Assembly (NCBI GenBank): GCA_016858145.1 | Contig: JAEHOE010000039.1 | Span: 434,001-498,000 of the forward strand | Source of the DNA: Edaphochlamys debaryana | Lineage: Eukaryota > Chlorophyta > Chlorophyceae > Chlamydomonadales | Length of the DNA stretch: 64,000 nucleotides | Reading direction: 5' to 3' | Part shown: positions 1-11,618 of the stretch, piece after piece | Layout of the letters: every line of letters starts with the position of its first letter | Position numbering within the stretch: the first letter of the stretch is position 1 | Made by a program: the position numbers and the translations under genes | The notes under the pieces: model-generated | What the model was told of the DNA's origin: nothing | The model's database searches: none | Seen by the model: the letters and a program-made list of their open reading frames with translations, nothing else

Positions 1-378
1 ATCACAAGACATGAGAGGAAGAGAGGTCTGCAAGCGGCTGGGTCACGCGCACCAAGACAACTTCCACAGTTGCGCGTGCATAGCGCGTCAGCCCACCCAA
101 TCAACAAGCACTTCTTGTCTTTCATGATCAATACTTGATACCACAGGCCCCGCAAGAGCGCTAAAGCGTTGGAACCACTCAACATTGGGGCCCCTCACCG
201 GCATGCGCACACGCGAAGGCCCCGGCGCCAACCGGCCCGCTGCGGGAGCTAGCGCCTGCCGGCCCACACCCGAGGATTCCCAGTTGTGAAGACCTCAACG
301 CAGCAGAAACGAGGCATCCACAGGGAATTTACCACGGATGCTCACCGCCTCCCATGAAGAGCACGCCCCCGACCGTCC
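1..378. other. 3' flank of the CDPK gene
   Basis: This stretch lies downstream of the stop codon of the minus-strand CDPK gene and probably holds its 3' UTR. No coding-like exon, repeat or TGTAA signal (TTACA on the plus strand) was found in it. Confidence 0.5.
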
Positions 379-3300
379 TCATTTCCTGCTGGCATTGCGC
401 TGCTTCCCAGCACCCCCGAGAAGGCTCGGCACCACGCCGCCGCTGCAGGGCCGCAGGTTCGACAGGGGCTCCGAGATCCCCGCGTAGGCCGCTAGGTACG
501 CCGTACTCGCATCTAGAGCGCCGTCTCGGCTGCCGCCCGCGGCGGACGCGCTGCCGCCGCCCATGCCGCCGGCGCCACCGTGTGCGGTGTGAGCCTCATG
601 CTGCAACCGAGAAGGCCCCAGGCGCCCGCTGGCGCCGGAGCGTGGCGACATGGCAACAGCCGCATTGGACGCGGCCAGGGCCGCGGGGCCAAAGGCCAGG
701 GGCGAGCCGGTTCCGCCGCAGCCCGAGCCGGCCGCACCAGGCGTCCGTGGGCTGCGCGGCGGCACCGGTACGGGCGACTCGCTCCGGCTGGTGCGCACGC
801 TCATCCCAGCGAGCACCGACGCGGCTGCGCCGGTGGGCGTGTAGGGCGGCGACGCGCCGACGGAAGCCCGGCGCAGGCTCGAGCCTGCCAGGGACTGAGC
901 CGCCGTCGGGGAAGGCAGCGGACAGACTGAGCCTGGCTGCAGCCGGCTGCCGCGCCCCTGGGCGGGACCCCGAGGCGACAGCGGCATCTGAATGAGAAGG
1001 GACAGTTGCGGCGCGGAGCAGCGGGCCGAGCCCAGGCCGCCCGATGGCTGGGGCACCCCAGAGGCGCTGAGCTGCGACGACAGCGGTTGGGGCTGCAGCT
1101 GGTACTGCTGTACGGCGTTGGCGGGCGTGTCGATCGAGTGGCGGCGCCGGGACCGTGTCGTACTGCCGCCGCTGCTGAGCGCGGAAGCCGAAGGGCTCCC
1201 TGGTGCGCCAGGCTGGTCGTTGGGCGGGCTTCCGCCGCGCGAGGACGGAATGTAGCCGGCGGCACCTGCCTCTGAAGGCCCCGGCGCGTAGGGCTCGTAG
1301 TGTCGAGGCGAGGGAGCACCGCCGGCGGAGTATCGCGCCGACGCCGAGGGAGGCAGCGTGGGGCCGCCCAAGCGCTGCGCAGGCGCTGCCGCGGCGTAGC
1401 GTGCAGACGCGGACCCCACGCCGCCAGCGGCGTACATGGAGGGCGGCGGGGGACCGACTGGGTCGTCTGCCGACGTCGCGATCGACAGGTGTGCCTTGGG
1501 GCAGCCTGCCGTACTGCGCGGCGAGAGCGGCGATGGCGGCGGCAGCGGCTGTGACTGAGACATGGAGTGAATCGTGGAGAGGTGCGACGGCCGCTGCGGC
1601 GGGCTGGCGAGGTCGCGCAGCGGCGGCGGCAGCGGCTGTGACCGGGAGGCGCTGTGTGGAGACAGCATCTGCGGCGGCGGCGGCATGCCTGGGGCCCTGG
1701 GGCCGAGCGAGGGGCAGGTCACCATGAGACTGTTCCCCATCGCTTGCGCCGGGCCGCGGGGGCTACCGCATAACCCGCCGTTGACGCTGCCGTTGCCGAG
1801 ACGGGACGTAAAAGACGCCAGTAGCGGCGGCGGCCGGCCGGTGGTCGACGTGAGCCTCCCCGACGGCACTCGCTCCAGGCTGTCACCCAGCTCTGCCGCG
1901 ACGGCTCGCGTGATGGAGGCGCCGCGCAGGCCCGCACCCGCCGGCAGCAGCAGCGTAGGCGCGGCCTGCATCGACTCCAGCGCCGCCAGGGCCGAGCTGA
2001 GCTGGTGCGTGGGCTGCCTGCTGCCAAAGGACGGGGCCACACACAGCCGAGCGCTGCCGCATGGGAAGGTGGACGGCTCCTCGCCGACTTGGGGGCAGCG
2101 GCTGGACATGGGGTTGGACGGCGACCCGACGCCGCTGCGGGAGTGGTCCAGCCCGGGCCCGGCCGAGCGGCGGCGGGCCCGGTACGACCCGCATGGCGCA
2201 GGCGGGACCTGCAGCGGCGGTGGCCGGGCCGCCAGGGACCGGCTGGCGGCGGCGGCCAGGCTCGCGGCGGTGGCGGCGGCGGCGGGGTCAGGCATCTCGC
2301 AAGGAATGCAGCCGGCGGCTGACGTGTCGCCGCCGCTGGCGGCCTGCAGGACCATGCCTTCCGGGGCCCCGCTCAAGTCGCTGCCGGCCCCAAAGCTGAG
2401 CTGCTTGAAGAGGGAGCCGGCGGCGGCGGGGGCGCCGCCGGCGCTGCCCACACGGCTACTGTTTACGGCCCACACGCCCTCCGAATCCATCAAACACAGC
2501 GCCGCCGCCTGCGCTGCGAGGTAGAACCCCGGCCCGCCGCCGGCTCGGGGCGTGTTCCGCGCCGCGGCGGCAGCAGCAGCGGCGTTGGACGAAGCGCCGG
2601 TCGTGAGCAGGGCGGCGGCGGGACCGATGGGGCCGGACTGCCAGCCAGGGCCAGCCGCGCCGCTGGCACTGGGCCGGGTGAGGTCTTGGTACGCCGGGGC
2701 CGTCTGGCGGCGCCGCGAGGCGCTGCCGGTCTGGTAGCCCACGTCAGCAAGCGCGCCGGTGGCGGGCGCAATGGGGCCCAGGCGCAGCAGCTGCTTGCGG
2801 GCGGCCGTGTTGGGCCGCGACGCAGAGGTGGCCCGCGCCGCCGCCGGGCTGGCGCCGCCGCTGGAGAACGCCGCCGCCGCCGCCGCCGCCACGACGGGAC
2901 ACATCAGACCGTCGCCGTCGCAGTCGCCGCTGGCGCCGGCCGGCATCTCGTCCGACGAGCTGTCCTCGCCGCTGACGTCCTCCGCAATCACGCCCTCGCC
3001 GTCGCTGCACAGGTCCCCGGAACGTGCGTGCGCCACGAACTCGCTCCCTATGCTGGAGTAGTCCCCGATGGACCCAATGCTGGCCGTGTGGCGGACCTCG
3101 TCCGCCCACTCCAGCGGCGAACCCTGCCCGCTGCACAGCTGCACGGCCGCCCGGGAGTCATCATCCGAGGAGGAGCCCGACACACTGCGAAGCAGCAGCC
3201 CGGGCGAGGTCCGCTCACTGGCGGCGCCGTCGAGGCCCCAGCGCGGGCGCTTGGAGCGCGCGTCGGCGGCGGCGACGGCACGAGCCGTGGCCGCCGCTGC

Positions 3301-6300
3301 GGCGGGGTCCTCGTCGTCGGCCCAAGCCGAGGTGCTGCAGCGGCGGCCGCTCTTGCGGTACTCGCGGCCGTGGCCGTGGCCGTGCCGGTGGCCTCCGCCG
3401 CCGGTGCCGGGCCGGAGCGCGGCATCCGCGGAGCTCTGGCAGCGCTGGGTCAGGGGTTCGGATAGGTCCTTGCGCGCGCGCGCCACCTCCTTGCACGCCG
3501 CGCTCTTGGCGCCGTGCTTGGGCGCACCCTTGTCGCCCTTGCTCTCGCACCGCTGCTCCCGACGCAGCAGCTCGCGCTGCGCGCGGGGGTCCTTGAGGAT
3601 CAGGCCCGCCGGCAGCAGGGGGCCGCTAGAGCCTGCACTGGTGCTGCCCGCGGCGCTCAAGGGCGCCGTCACCACCACGTCAGAGGCAGCCACGGGCGGT
3701 GCCACGCCGATGCATGCTACTCGCTCGCCGCTGCCAGCCGCCCCCGACCCTGAGCCAGAGGGCCAGGTGTCGGGGCGCTTGGCTCCCTCCCCCGCCTGCA
3801 GCCGCTCAACGGCTGGCGGCCGCGGCTTGTCCGACGCCGCCGGGGATTGGGTGCGCCCCGCTGCTGCCCCCAGCCCGGCTGCCGCTGCCGCTGAAGCCGC
3901 CGGGCCGCCCTCCGCCGCTGAGAGCATCATGAGCAGGAACTCGGCGTACGAGATGCGACCATCCGAGTCCACGTCAGCATGCCGGATCAGCTCCTGCACG
4001 GAGAAGGATGCAACCGTGTCCGAAGGTGTTACGCATCATCAAGCGGCTCAGCAGCGGAGGCCCCGTCGCATGATCCCGACCCACATCCCGCCTCCGCCCT
4101 CCCACTCTCACCTCCACGTCCGGGCCCTTCCCCTGCGGGTGGTGCTCCGCGAGGGCCGCCCGCAGCTCGTCAGCGGTGATGTAGCCCGAGCCGTCGGCGT
4201 CAAAGTGAGCGAACGCAGCCTCCAGCGGGTTCAGGCCGCTGGCGGCGCGACGGGTCAGGCCGCCCTCGCCGCTGCCGCAGGCAGCCCCAGCAGAGACAGT
4301 GGCGCTGGCACGGCGGCTGATGGATATGAGACCCCCGGCGGCGGAGGAAGCCATTACCGTCGCGACCGCCTGCTGCGAGTGGCGGCGGATGGCGGCTGCC
4401 GGCACGGCGACTGCCAGGAACTCGGATTGGTCCAACTGCCCATCGCCGTTCAGGTCCGACCTGCGGCACGCAGAGCACAAGGTACCTGAGACACGAGCCC
4501 ACGCTCGAGACTGCGCTTTGGGCATGCACGCCTTGGGGCTACTCACATCTGCACCAGCTGTGCCAGTTCCGTATCCATGAGAGGCGGACGCCCGCCGGAG
4601 CCTGCGCACTCGTCAAACCGTAGCTCCTGCCGTGCAAGGCCCTCCTGCGGGTTAAACGTGGTACCAACGCTCAGAACGCTGTCACGTGGCCTCAAGCGAA
4701 AGCCCTGCACGTGCGCCTGTCCCCTCTCTTCCATGTGCACCCCTCCGCCCTGCTCCCCACCTTAAGCTCCTCCAGGCTCAGCTTCCCGTCCCCGTCCGCG
4801 TCCATGTCCTTGAACGCCGCCACCAGCCCCGCCACCTCCTCCTGCCGCATCAGCCCCGCCACCACGCGCCGGGCCTCCTTGGCGAACGAGTCCAGCCGGG
4901 CGAACGCGCGCAGCCGCTCAGACACCACCCCGGGGAGCGGCTCCGTGGGGGCGGTGCAGTCCGAGGGCGTGCGCCCCAGCCAGGGGGCGGCCAGGAGCTC
5001 ATCGGCGGTGGCGCTGCGGAGGGGAGGCGCAGGTGGCAGGGGGTGCCAGTAAGCGCACTTCTGGCGGCAAGGTGTGCCGTAGCAACCAAGTGGCTGCTGG
5101 TGGTAAGAGAGGAACTCGGCGCTCGCCTCCCTCGCCAGGGGTAGCCAACACTCTGGCAACACAGGCCCTTCGTTACCCTGCCACTGCCTCACCGCCGGGC
5201 GGGGTCGCGGTCGAGCATGGCCGCGAGCACCTCCCTGGCTCCCAAGCTCAGGGAGGCGTACATCGGGTTTGAGAGGTCGACGCGACCCTGCGAGGAGCAC
5301 ACGGAGGGCGGCGCCGTTGGCCCCCATGCGATGTGGACGGACACACAACTCGTAGCCCGGGTGTCGAACCTATGCCCCGGTGGCATTTGAACTCTTGGCT
5401 TAACCCAAAATGGCTTCGTTGCGCCCATGCGTACCTTCCGAATGGCCTCAACGATCTCCTGATCGTTTTTCCCATTGAACGGCGCGGAGCCGGTCTGCAC
5501 GGGTACCAGCCGGATAAGGTTTAATACGTAGCTCAAACACGGCACAACGAAACCCTTCGCAAACTGCAGCTACACCCACCCAGACCGGTCTCCCTAGCCC
5601 GCAGCCCCCTCTTCACACCTCCCCACCCCCAAGCCCCACCAGCAGCACGTGCAGGATGATGCCGCACGACCAGATGTCTGCGGCCCGGCCGTAGCAGCGC
5701 TCCAGGACCTCGGGGGCCACGTAGTAGCTAGTGCCCACAACCTCGCGGAGGGGCACCACATCTGCAGAGGAGTTGGGAGCAGGAAAGCAGGGGTTGAGCC
5801 AATGTTTCCCCAAGCCTGGCGCCCAAGCAAGCCGTCGCTCAGCCCCCAGCATCCGGCAAGAGATGGGAGGGCGAAAGAGCCTGTCCCCGCGCACCTGTGC
5901 AGAAGGCGGATAGCCCAAAGCTGGCGGAGGAGGGCGGGGGGCATGGGCTGGTTCAGCATGCATTCAAGGAGACTGAAGAGTCCCCCCCTCAAGCCAGCAG
6001 CAGGTCAGCATGGACCAGTCCAGCAGCCGCTTACTCAATGAGCTTCAGGCGGGTCGAGATCGGGGCCTCCGGCTCTGGGGCGGGTGCGGACGGATCCGCT
6101 CCAAACCGACTTTTGCGCGGCTTCTTATCGGCTGCTTTGCTAGGGACTGTGAGCATAAAGTTCTCCGGCTTGATGTCCTGTCGGGAGCAGACGGACGGCG
6201 AGTGGGATCAGTGTTTGCGGAGCAACAAAGCCATGGGGCGAGGTGAGTGGGTATTTGCTGCGCCTCGCTGCAACCCCCTGAGGCTGAAGCTGATCAAGCC

Positions 6301-7644
6301 GTCATGATCCTGTTCCTTCCCGCCTCACCCGGTGCGCCACGCCCATTGCGTGGCAGTACGACACAGCCCCCAGCACCACACGCATCATGTCGGCGGCGGC
6401 GCGCTCCGAGTGGCGGCCAACGGCAATGATTGCGTCGTACAGGTCCCCGCCCTGTATGGACACAAGGCATGGTGCCGCAACGTCAGGAGGGCCAAGGAAG
6501 GACAGATGATGTGCAGCCTTCCAAGCCGCGTGTCCCCACTCCCCGCTGCGGCTTCCACCCCTCTCCTCAAGGTCATCACGGCCCCCTCGATCCCCCGCGC
6601 GCCTGGTAGAGCTCGAGCACCAGGTGCAGGTGCGTGGGGTCCTCGTGCACACCGAGCAGCAGGGAGATCTGGGGAACGAGACGGGCACAGAGGTTGGGAC
6701 GGTCAGTTACGGCCGACCCACATCACTAGGCAGCAGGCGCCAGCCCGCGCGTGCAGTGACCCGGGTGCTCCCCGGGACCGCTTTTCTGCCGCCCAGCCTG
6801 CAGCCAGCACCCCGCCAGACTGCCCTCCCCAGCCTGCTTGGGTCCCCGCCCCTCACGTTGGGGTGCCCCGCCAAGTGGTGCAGGATCTCCACCTCCCGCC
6901 GCAGCTTGCCCACATCCTCGGGGCGCAGCAGGGACTTGCGGATGCTCTTGACCGCAACGGCCTGGCCCGTGGTGCGGTGCGTTGCCGCGTGCACCTGTTA
7001 AGAGAGGTCGAGGGACCACCCGGGCGCACGCTGGGGAGTCAGGGACATAAAGCAGGAGAAGTCCCACTTCCGTGTCCAACAGCGCGTCCCCGGCTCTTCC
7101 CAAAGCCAGACTCCGCGCTTGCATGGGTTCCCAGTCCCCACGGCCCCGTCCGGCCCAAGCTCACCACGCCGAAGCTGCCCTGGCCCAGTGTTTCCCCAAG
7201 CTCGTACACGCTGTCCACTGGGGGCCCCGGCCGGATCACCCACTGCACGCCAGACGTGTCCGCCAGCGGGCTGTAGGAAGACTCCGCCACCCGGACAGGC
7301 ACGTCCGCGGCTCGCTGTTTTCCGTCACGGCACTCCACGCCCAACAAGCCAGCTGCCTGTCCTTGGCACGAGGAGGGGCGTTCGGCGCCTCCGTATGCCA
7401 CGGGAAGCAACTCGGCTGAGGGAGGAAGGTCGCTCCCACCATGACGATGACCGCCAGACGTCGACCGCGACCGGTCACTGTGACTAGAGCTTCCCGGATG
7501 AGCCTCGAAAAAAGCATTCAGCTCGCCGTTGGCGCAAGAGCTTCCCGAGTTGCTTTTTGCATGCCCAGCATGCCCAGCGGGACCCGGCTGACGCCCTTCG
7601 TCGCCGCCCGGGTCCGCCTCCGGCTTGCTTGCGCAGCCGCCCAT
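379..7644 (-). CDS. Calcium-dependent protein kinase (CDPK) with giant C-terminal tail
   Basis: Ser/Thr kinase directly activated by Ca2+. Exons: 7165-7644, 6857-6994, 6603-6668, 6329-6451, 6035-6177, 5895-5920, 5640-5761, 5435-5494, 5193-5287, 4761-5013, 4547-4644, 4112-4460, 379-3993; 1,855 aa. The start MGGCASK carries Gly2 and Cys4, typical of N-myristoylation and palmitoylation, which suggests membrane anchoring. Kinase motifs: Gly loop LGQGSFGV (about 153-160), Lys176, HRD 268-270, DFG 317-319, then YYVAPE. Four EF-hand loops follow: [12 protein letters not shown] (489), [12 protein letters not shown] (537), [12 protein letters not shown] (622) and [12 protein letters not shown] (658). 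About 70 residues separate loops 2 and 3, longer than usual. The last exon continues for some 1,170 residues of Ala/Ser/Pro/Gly-rich, probably disordered sequence; a usual CDPK ends soon after EF-hand 4. The intron after exon 3 needs a GC donor (CAG|GCGCGC), so that boundary is less certain. The family assignment is very secure; expression of the whole tail is inferred from the uninterrupted frame. Confidence 0.92.
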
Positions 7645-8819
7645 CTTAGTGGAGTTGGCTCCTGGGGCCGGCCGCTGCTCGGTCGCGCCCCGACGGGCGA
7701 AGCATTTCGGTGACTAGGCGCCTCGTCTTTCGGCGACAATCCTTTTTCCTTTCAAAGTCGTAAGGCTAGGCAACAACGAGGTGCGGCTTTGGGTAAACTG
7801 AGGGCCAACAGGGCTGTTCTCAGCTTAGGTTCAGACTCGGTGGTGCTCTCCGTAACGTTGAAGATAATGCCGGTTCATGAAGCTATACTACAGTAACGAT
7901 AGGGACGTGCTGCGGGCGCATGCTGGTGCGTCGGACAGGTTCCTTCCCAGCAGTACGCGTATGACGCGTTTTTGGTCCCAGCGCAGCCCTGAGTCCATAC
8001 ATAATTACAATACATCAATTGGACACTAGAAAGCACAAAAACGCGATACCGCGTGGATAGACTGCCGGTTGTCGCGGCCAGCTGCGGCCATCGTCGGCCA
8101 CAGCAACGCCGCGCACCCACGGCCAAACTCGCCAAAGGCGAGGGGCGTGATGCGCTGTGACCGCTATCTTGGGCAAAGTTGCAAGTGAGTTTTCTTGGCA
8201 CAACAGGCCCCAGCCTGTGCCTTCCACGGCTCAGCCTGTGCCGTACACCACAGCAGCTCTTGAGTCTAGACCTCATGAACTCTCACGGGCTGCGTGAGGT
8301 GTTGAGACCCCAAACCATACCATACTCCAAACTCCGTCGCCCTAGATCCGGGCCAAAATCCCTGGCATCGTGTCAAGCTTTACACTGCGGACCACCTCGA
8401 GTGCCCCGCGTGCCCCAGGAGGAGTGCCCTCCTGGAGTGTCCTCCTCCCGCGAACAGATTCCCATCCACGGATGAAGCATACATCCCTTTCGTGGAGCAG
8501 AGGCAGCCTCCAACACTCTCACCCACCGGTCCCTCTGAACCGTCTGCACACGCATCTGATTCCTTCTCCCAGCCCCCGTTGCCCTGTCCGGGGGCCAGTT
8601 GCAACCTGCATCCTCCCCCAGCAGCTGTCCTCCCCAATCTTCCCCAATCCTCCCCCACCATCCCGTCTCAGAGGCGCCCATACAGAAGCCTGCCCAAGCC
8701 ACTAGGCCCTATGCCCTGGACGCGCTGCACACCCAGCCCAGCGCACGCGCTTGGTCCCCGTGCTAAGGTCAACGCCTCCCGCTGCTGCTCCCCTGTCGCG
8801 GCAGCCGACGCGCCGCCCC
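7645..8819. other. Intergenic: CDPK 5' flank and MOB1 3' flank
   Basis: No gene was found here. It should contain the promoter and 5' UTR of the minus-strand CDPK and the 3' UTR of the minus-strand MOB1 gene. The right part has the MOB1 polyadenylation-type signal listed separately. Base composition is less GC-rich than the neighbouring exons. Confidence 0.5.
8380..8384 (-). other. TGTAA polyadenylation-type signal of MOB1
   Basis: TTACA on the plus strand reads TGTAA on the minus strand, about 435 nt beyond the MOB1 stop codon. TGTAA is the usual poly(A) signal in Chlamydomonas-type algae, and the distance fits a normal 3' UTR there. The motif is short, so chance is possible. Confidence 0.45.
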
Positions 8820-11618
8820 TCACGCCGGGGGTGGCGCGGACACTCTCCCCATGAACTGGTCGATCAGCTCCTGCAGCGGCGCCAGCTCCTTGTCGTCCAC
8901 GAGCTGGTAGTGCTGCGGGAGGGGGCCACCGCAGGCAAGGGAATGAGGTGCCGCTTCGTGTGCAGAGGAGGGCAACGTGTAGTGCACTTGGTTGGTTGGG
9001 ATTGGGATTCAGTGGCCGTGTGTGAAGGGCTGCTCACATGAGCCTGAGAATCGTGGGCGCGGTGATTAACCGGCCGGCCTTAGAGACGGAACCGAAAGCC
9101 CGAGGAAACCGAAGCCCGACCCATCCCGCCCATCTCGAACCCGTTACGTGTGTGTCGCCGCTGGAGCCGCGTCGGAGCCGTAGTTTGTAGCTGGTAATAG
9201 TGAGGTAGACTAGAGCTGGTGCGGCCCGCCGGCGGCGCAGAGGGGCACAGCGAAGCAGAGCAGACATGCGGACCGAGCAGCCCGCGAGACCGAAGCCCAC
9301 CCGAACGGAACAATCCCGGTTCTCACCTAAAACAGCAGGGACGAAGGCAGCGCCACGACGGAGGCAATGCGGAAAACGGGGAGCGGGCCAAGAAGGGTGT
9401 CAATAGCGGAGGAGGTGGGCGAAGCACAAGGGAGTACGAGAACCTTAGACACGAGTGGCCGCCGGCGGGCAGAGAGGGAGGGGAGTCGCGGGGGCCGGGG
9501 TGGTGAGGGGCAGGGCCGACGGTACGGCAGCAACCCATGGGGAAGCCGTGGAGCGTGCAGAGTGAGGGTGGTGCCGCGCGGCAAGGGTCTCCGAATGAGA
9601 TCCCCACATGCCGCGGAGCCAAGGCCCCACCCCGGCGGGTGGGCGGGGCTGGCGTGTGCGTGCGGGTGCGGGTGCGGAGGGCGTGCGGGGGACAGGGTTC
9701 CGTGGGACGGCGGGGATCAGTCTGGGCAGGGCTTAATCCCCGTTAGGCGCTGGGTGCCTGCCAGACCATCATATCACCCGACGAGCACGTCAGTCCCTGC
9801 GCCGTGTAAGCGCACGGCCTCGCATGGCGGCTGGGGCGGGGCTACGCTGGGGCGGGCATATCAGCCAAGCTACGCGTAGGCCTGATGGATCTGCTGTACC
9901 AGAGGGAGGTGGCTGTCACGGCGGGGGCAGTAGTACATGTACGGCTGCGCGTCGAGGAGGCGGTGGAAGGTGCTGAAGAGGGAGTTGGGGTTGAGGCCGT
10001 GTGTGTGTGGGGAAGTGGTTGCTCTCAAGGCTCAGACACACGGCGGCGTCTGTGTCCGGGCCTACCGAAGCGGGTGTCGCAAACCAGCTGACGGCCTGTG
10101 GCCACCAGCGGCCGGCCACACCATCCAAGCCGCCGGCCCACCCCTTCGGTATCACCCATGAGCCGTCGTCCCATGTCGCACACCCCCACCGTGACAAAGA
10201 AGATGAAGTGCTTGAAGCACGTGTTGAGGTGCGCCTCCTCGCCCAGGGAGCAGATGGCCTGTGATGTGAGACAAGGAGGACGGTGTATCCCGCAATCCCG
10301 GCATTCGATGTGCGATAGCATGAGCCCCATGCGGCAGCCGGCCGCGGGGCCCCTATGCCGGGCTCGCGCACCTTGAAGTGGGAGTGGTAGATGTGGGCGT
10401 ATACCCGGAAGAGCCGCTTGTAGATGGTCTTGGTGACCTGGACGGAGAGGACGAAGGCGTGCATGAGGGGTGGGGTAGCGGCAGCAGCACCAGGCGGCCT
10501 CAGCTGGCCATGACCACGGCAATGTGGCCTTCAGCAAAAACCATGTTCAAGAACCCACTCGCAGGCCGTTCCCACGGCCATCGCTACCATGCCCCTCCAA
10601 CCTTCACACCACTCCGTCCCCACCTCCATGAAGTTGGGCGGGAAGGGCGAGCCGAACTGCTGGGGGAAGATCTTGTCGTCATCGATCTGTGACGGCAGGA
10701 GGGAGGACAGCCGGTCTTGAGGGCGGCCGTACGGGCAGCGCATCTCCGCTTGTGCCCGGGGCTGCCCGGGGCCTTGCAGGGGGACTGGGTGCCAGCGCCT
10801 GTGGACCTGGCTTGGCCCTCAGGCTGACCTCGCCCTTGCTCGTACGGCCCCCAACGTGTGGCTCCTCACGTGCGGCCCTCCACATGCGGCCCACCTGCTC
10901 CTCGATCCAGTCGAACAGGTTGCTGATGTACTCCGGCGCAGACAGCCGCAGCGGCTTCTTCACCTTGACGCCGTCCGCCCACAGGTACTCGTACTGCAGC
11001 CGGGGACGGGCAGCGTGACCACCGGGGGCACACAGCTCACGACGTAGTCCGAGAGCACCAAGCCTGTTGCTGCATCACCGTCCGCATTTCCCCGCAGCCG
11101 GCAGCAGCCGCCGCCATCACCCTCTACCGCCTGTTTTCGAACACTAACCCGCTGTTCCCCACCTTGCCGCCGGCGGACATAACTTCACACGTGCGCTCCG
11201 TGCAGAACTCCTCGAGCGTAGCGTATAGGATGCTGACGGCGTTGTAGAAGTCCACCGTGTTCACGGCCAGCCACTCCTTCAGGTCCTCCCCGGGAGGCAG
11301 CTTAACTGCCTCCATGATGTTCCCCGCGCCCAGCGTGGCATCTATGTGCCGCTTGAGTTGCAAGCCCTGCACCGTTGCCAGATCAAGCGTATGAGCCCTC
11401 GTCGCGCTGTAGCGGGATCCCGCTGGGGCTCCGCCGTGGGGAAGGCGGGTCCCGCCATGCGATTCCCAGGCCCACCTTGCTGCCGACGGGGGTGTTCTTC
11501 CGCGGCCGGAAGGTCTTGGTGTTCCTCGCACTGCAAAGGAGCAATTGCGACTTTAACCCTCCCTGTCGCGGCTTGCAAGTCCGTGCGAGCGGACCTGGGC
11601 GCACCTGAGCCCAAACAT
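8820..11618 (-). CDS. MOB1: MOB1 kinase activator
   Basis: Adaptor that binds and activates NDR/LATS-type kinases in mitotic exit and cell-division control. Exons: 11605-11618, 11476-11530, 11163-11366, 10895-10993, 10624-10686, 10372-10437, 10190-10258, 8820-8912; 220 aa, the normal family length. The protein opens MFGLSARNTKTFRP, the first exon supplying only 14 nt, and continues with HIDATLGAGN and LPPGEDLKEWLAVNTVDFYN. The zinc-site cysteines lie in EEFCTERTC and the histidines in YAHIYHSHF. Further conserved blocks are EEAHLNTCFKHFIFF and KELAPLQELID. Every MOB-family block is present in order and all splice phases agree. The last intron (8913-10189) is about 1.3 kb, far longer than the others, because it contains an interspersed repeat. 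The gene is divergent from the glucuronokinase gene, with about 430 bp between start codons. Confidence 0.96.
9018..9681. repeat. Interspersed repeat, copy 1 (in MOB1 intron 7)
   Basis: About 660 bp that recur at 42726-43371 in the same plus-strand orientation. The core from about 9070 to 9250 differs from copy 2 at only five positions by eye; the rest is alignable but more diverged, with small indels. No long ORF, clear terminal inverted repeats or target-site duplication was found, so the class is undetermined; a SINE-like or other non-autonomous element is possible. It lies antisense to the MOB1 transcript if the plus strand is taken as forward. Confidence 0.85.

Noticed and set aside
354..995. 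Long plus-strand frames opposite the CDPK tail
   Set aside because: They are Arg-rich shadow frames of a GC-rich coding exon and have no independent support.
9120..9180. Pol III B-box-like GGTTCGAGAT on the minus strand of the intronic repeat, suggesting a SINE
   Set aside because: Copy 2 carries GGTTCGGGAT and no clear A box lies at the right distance, so the evidence is too weak to name the class.
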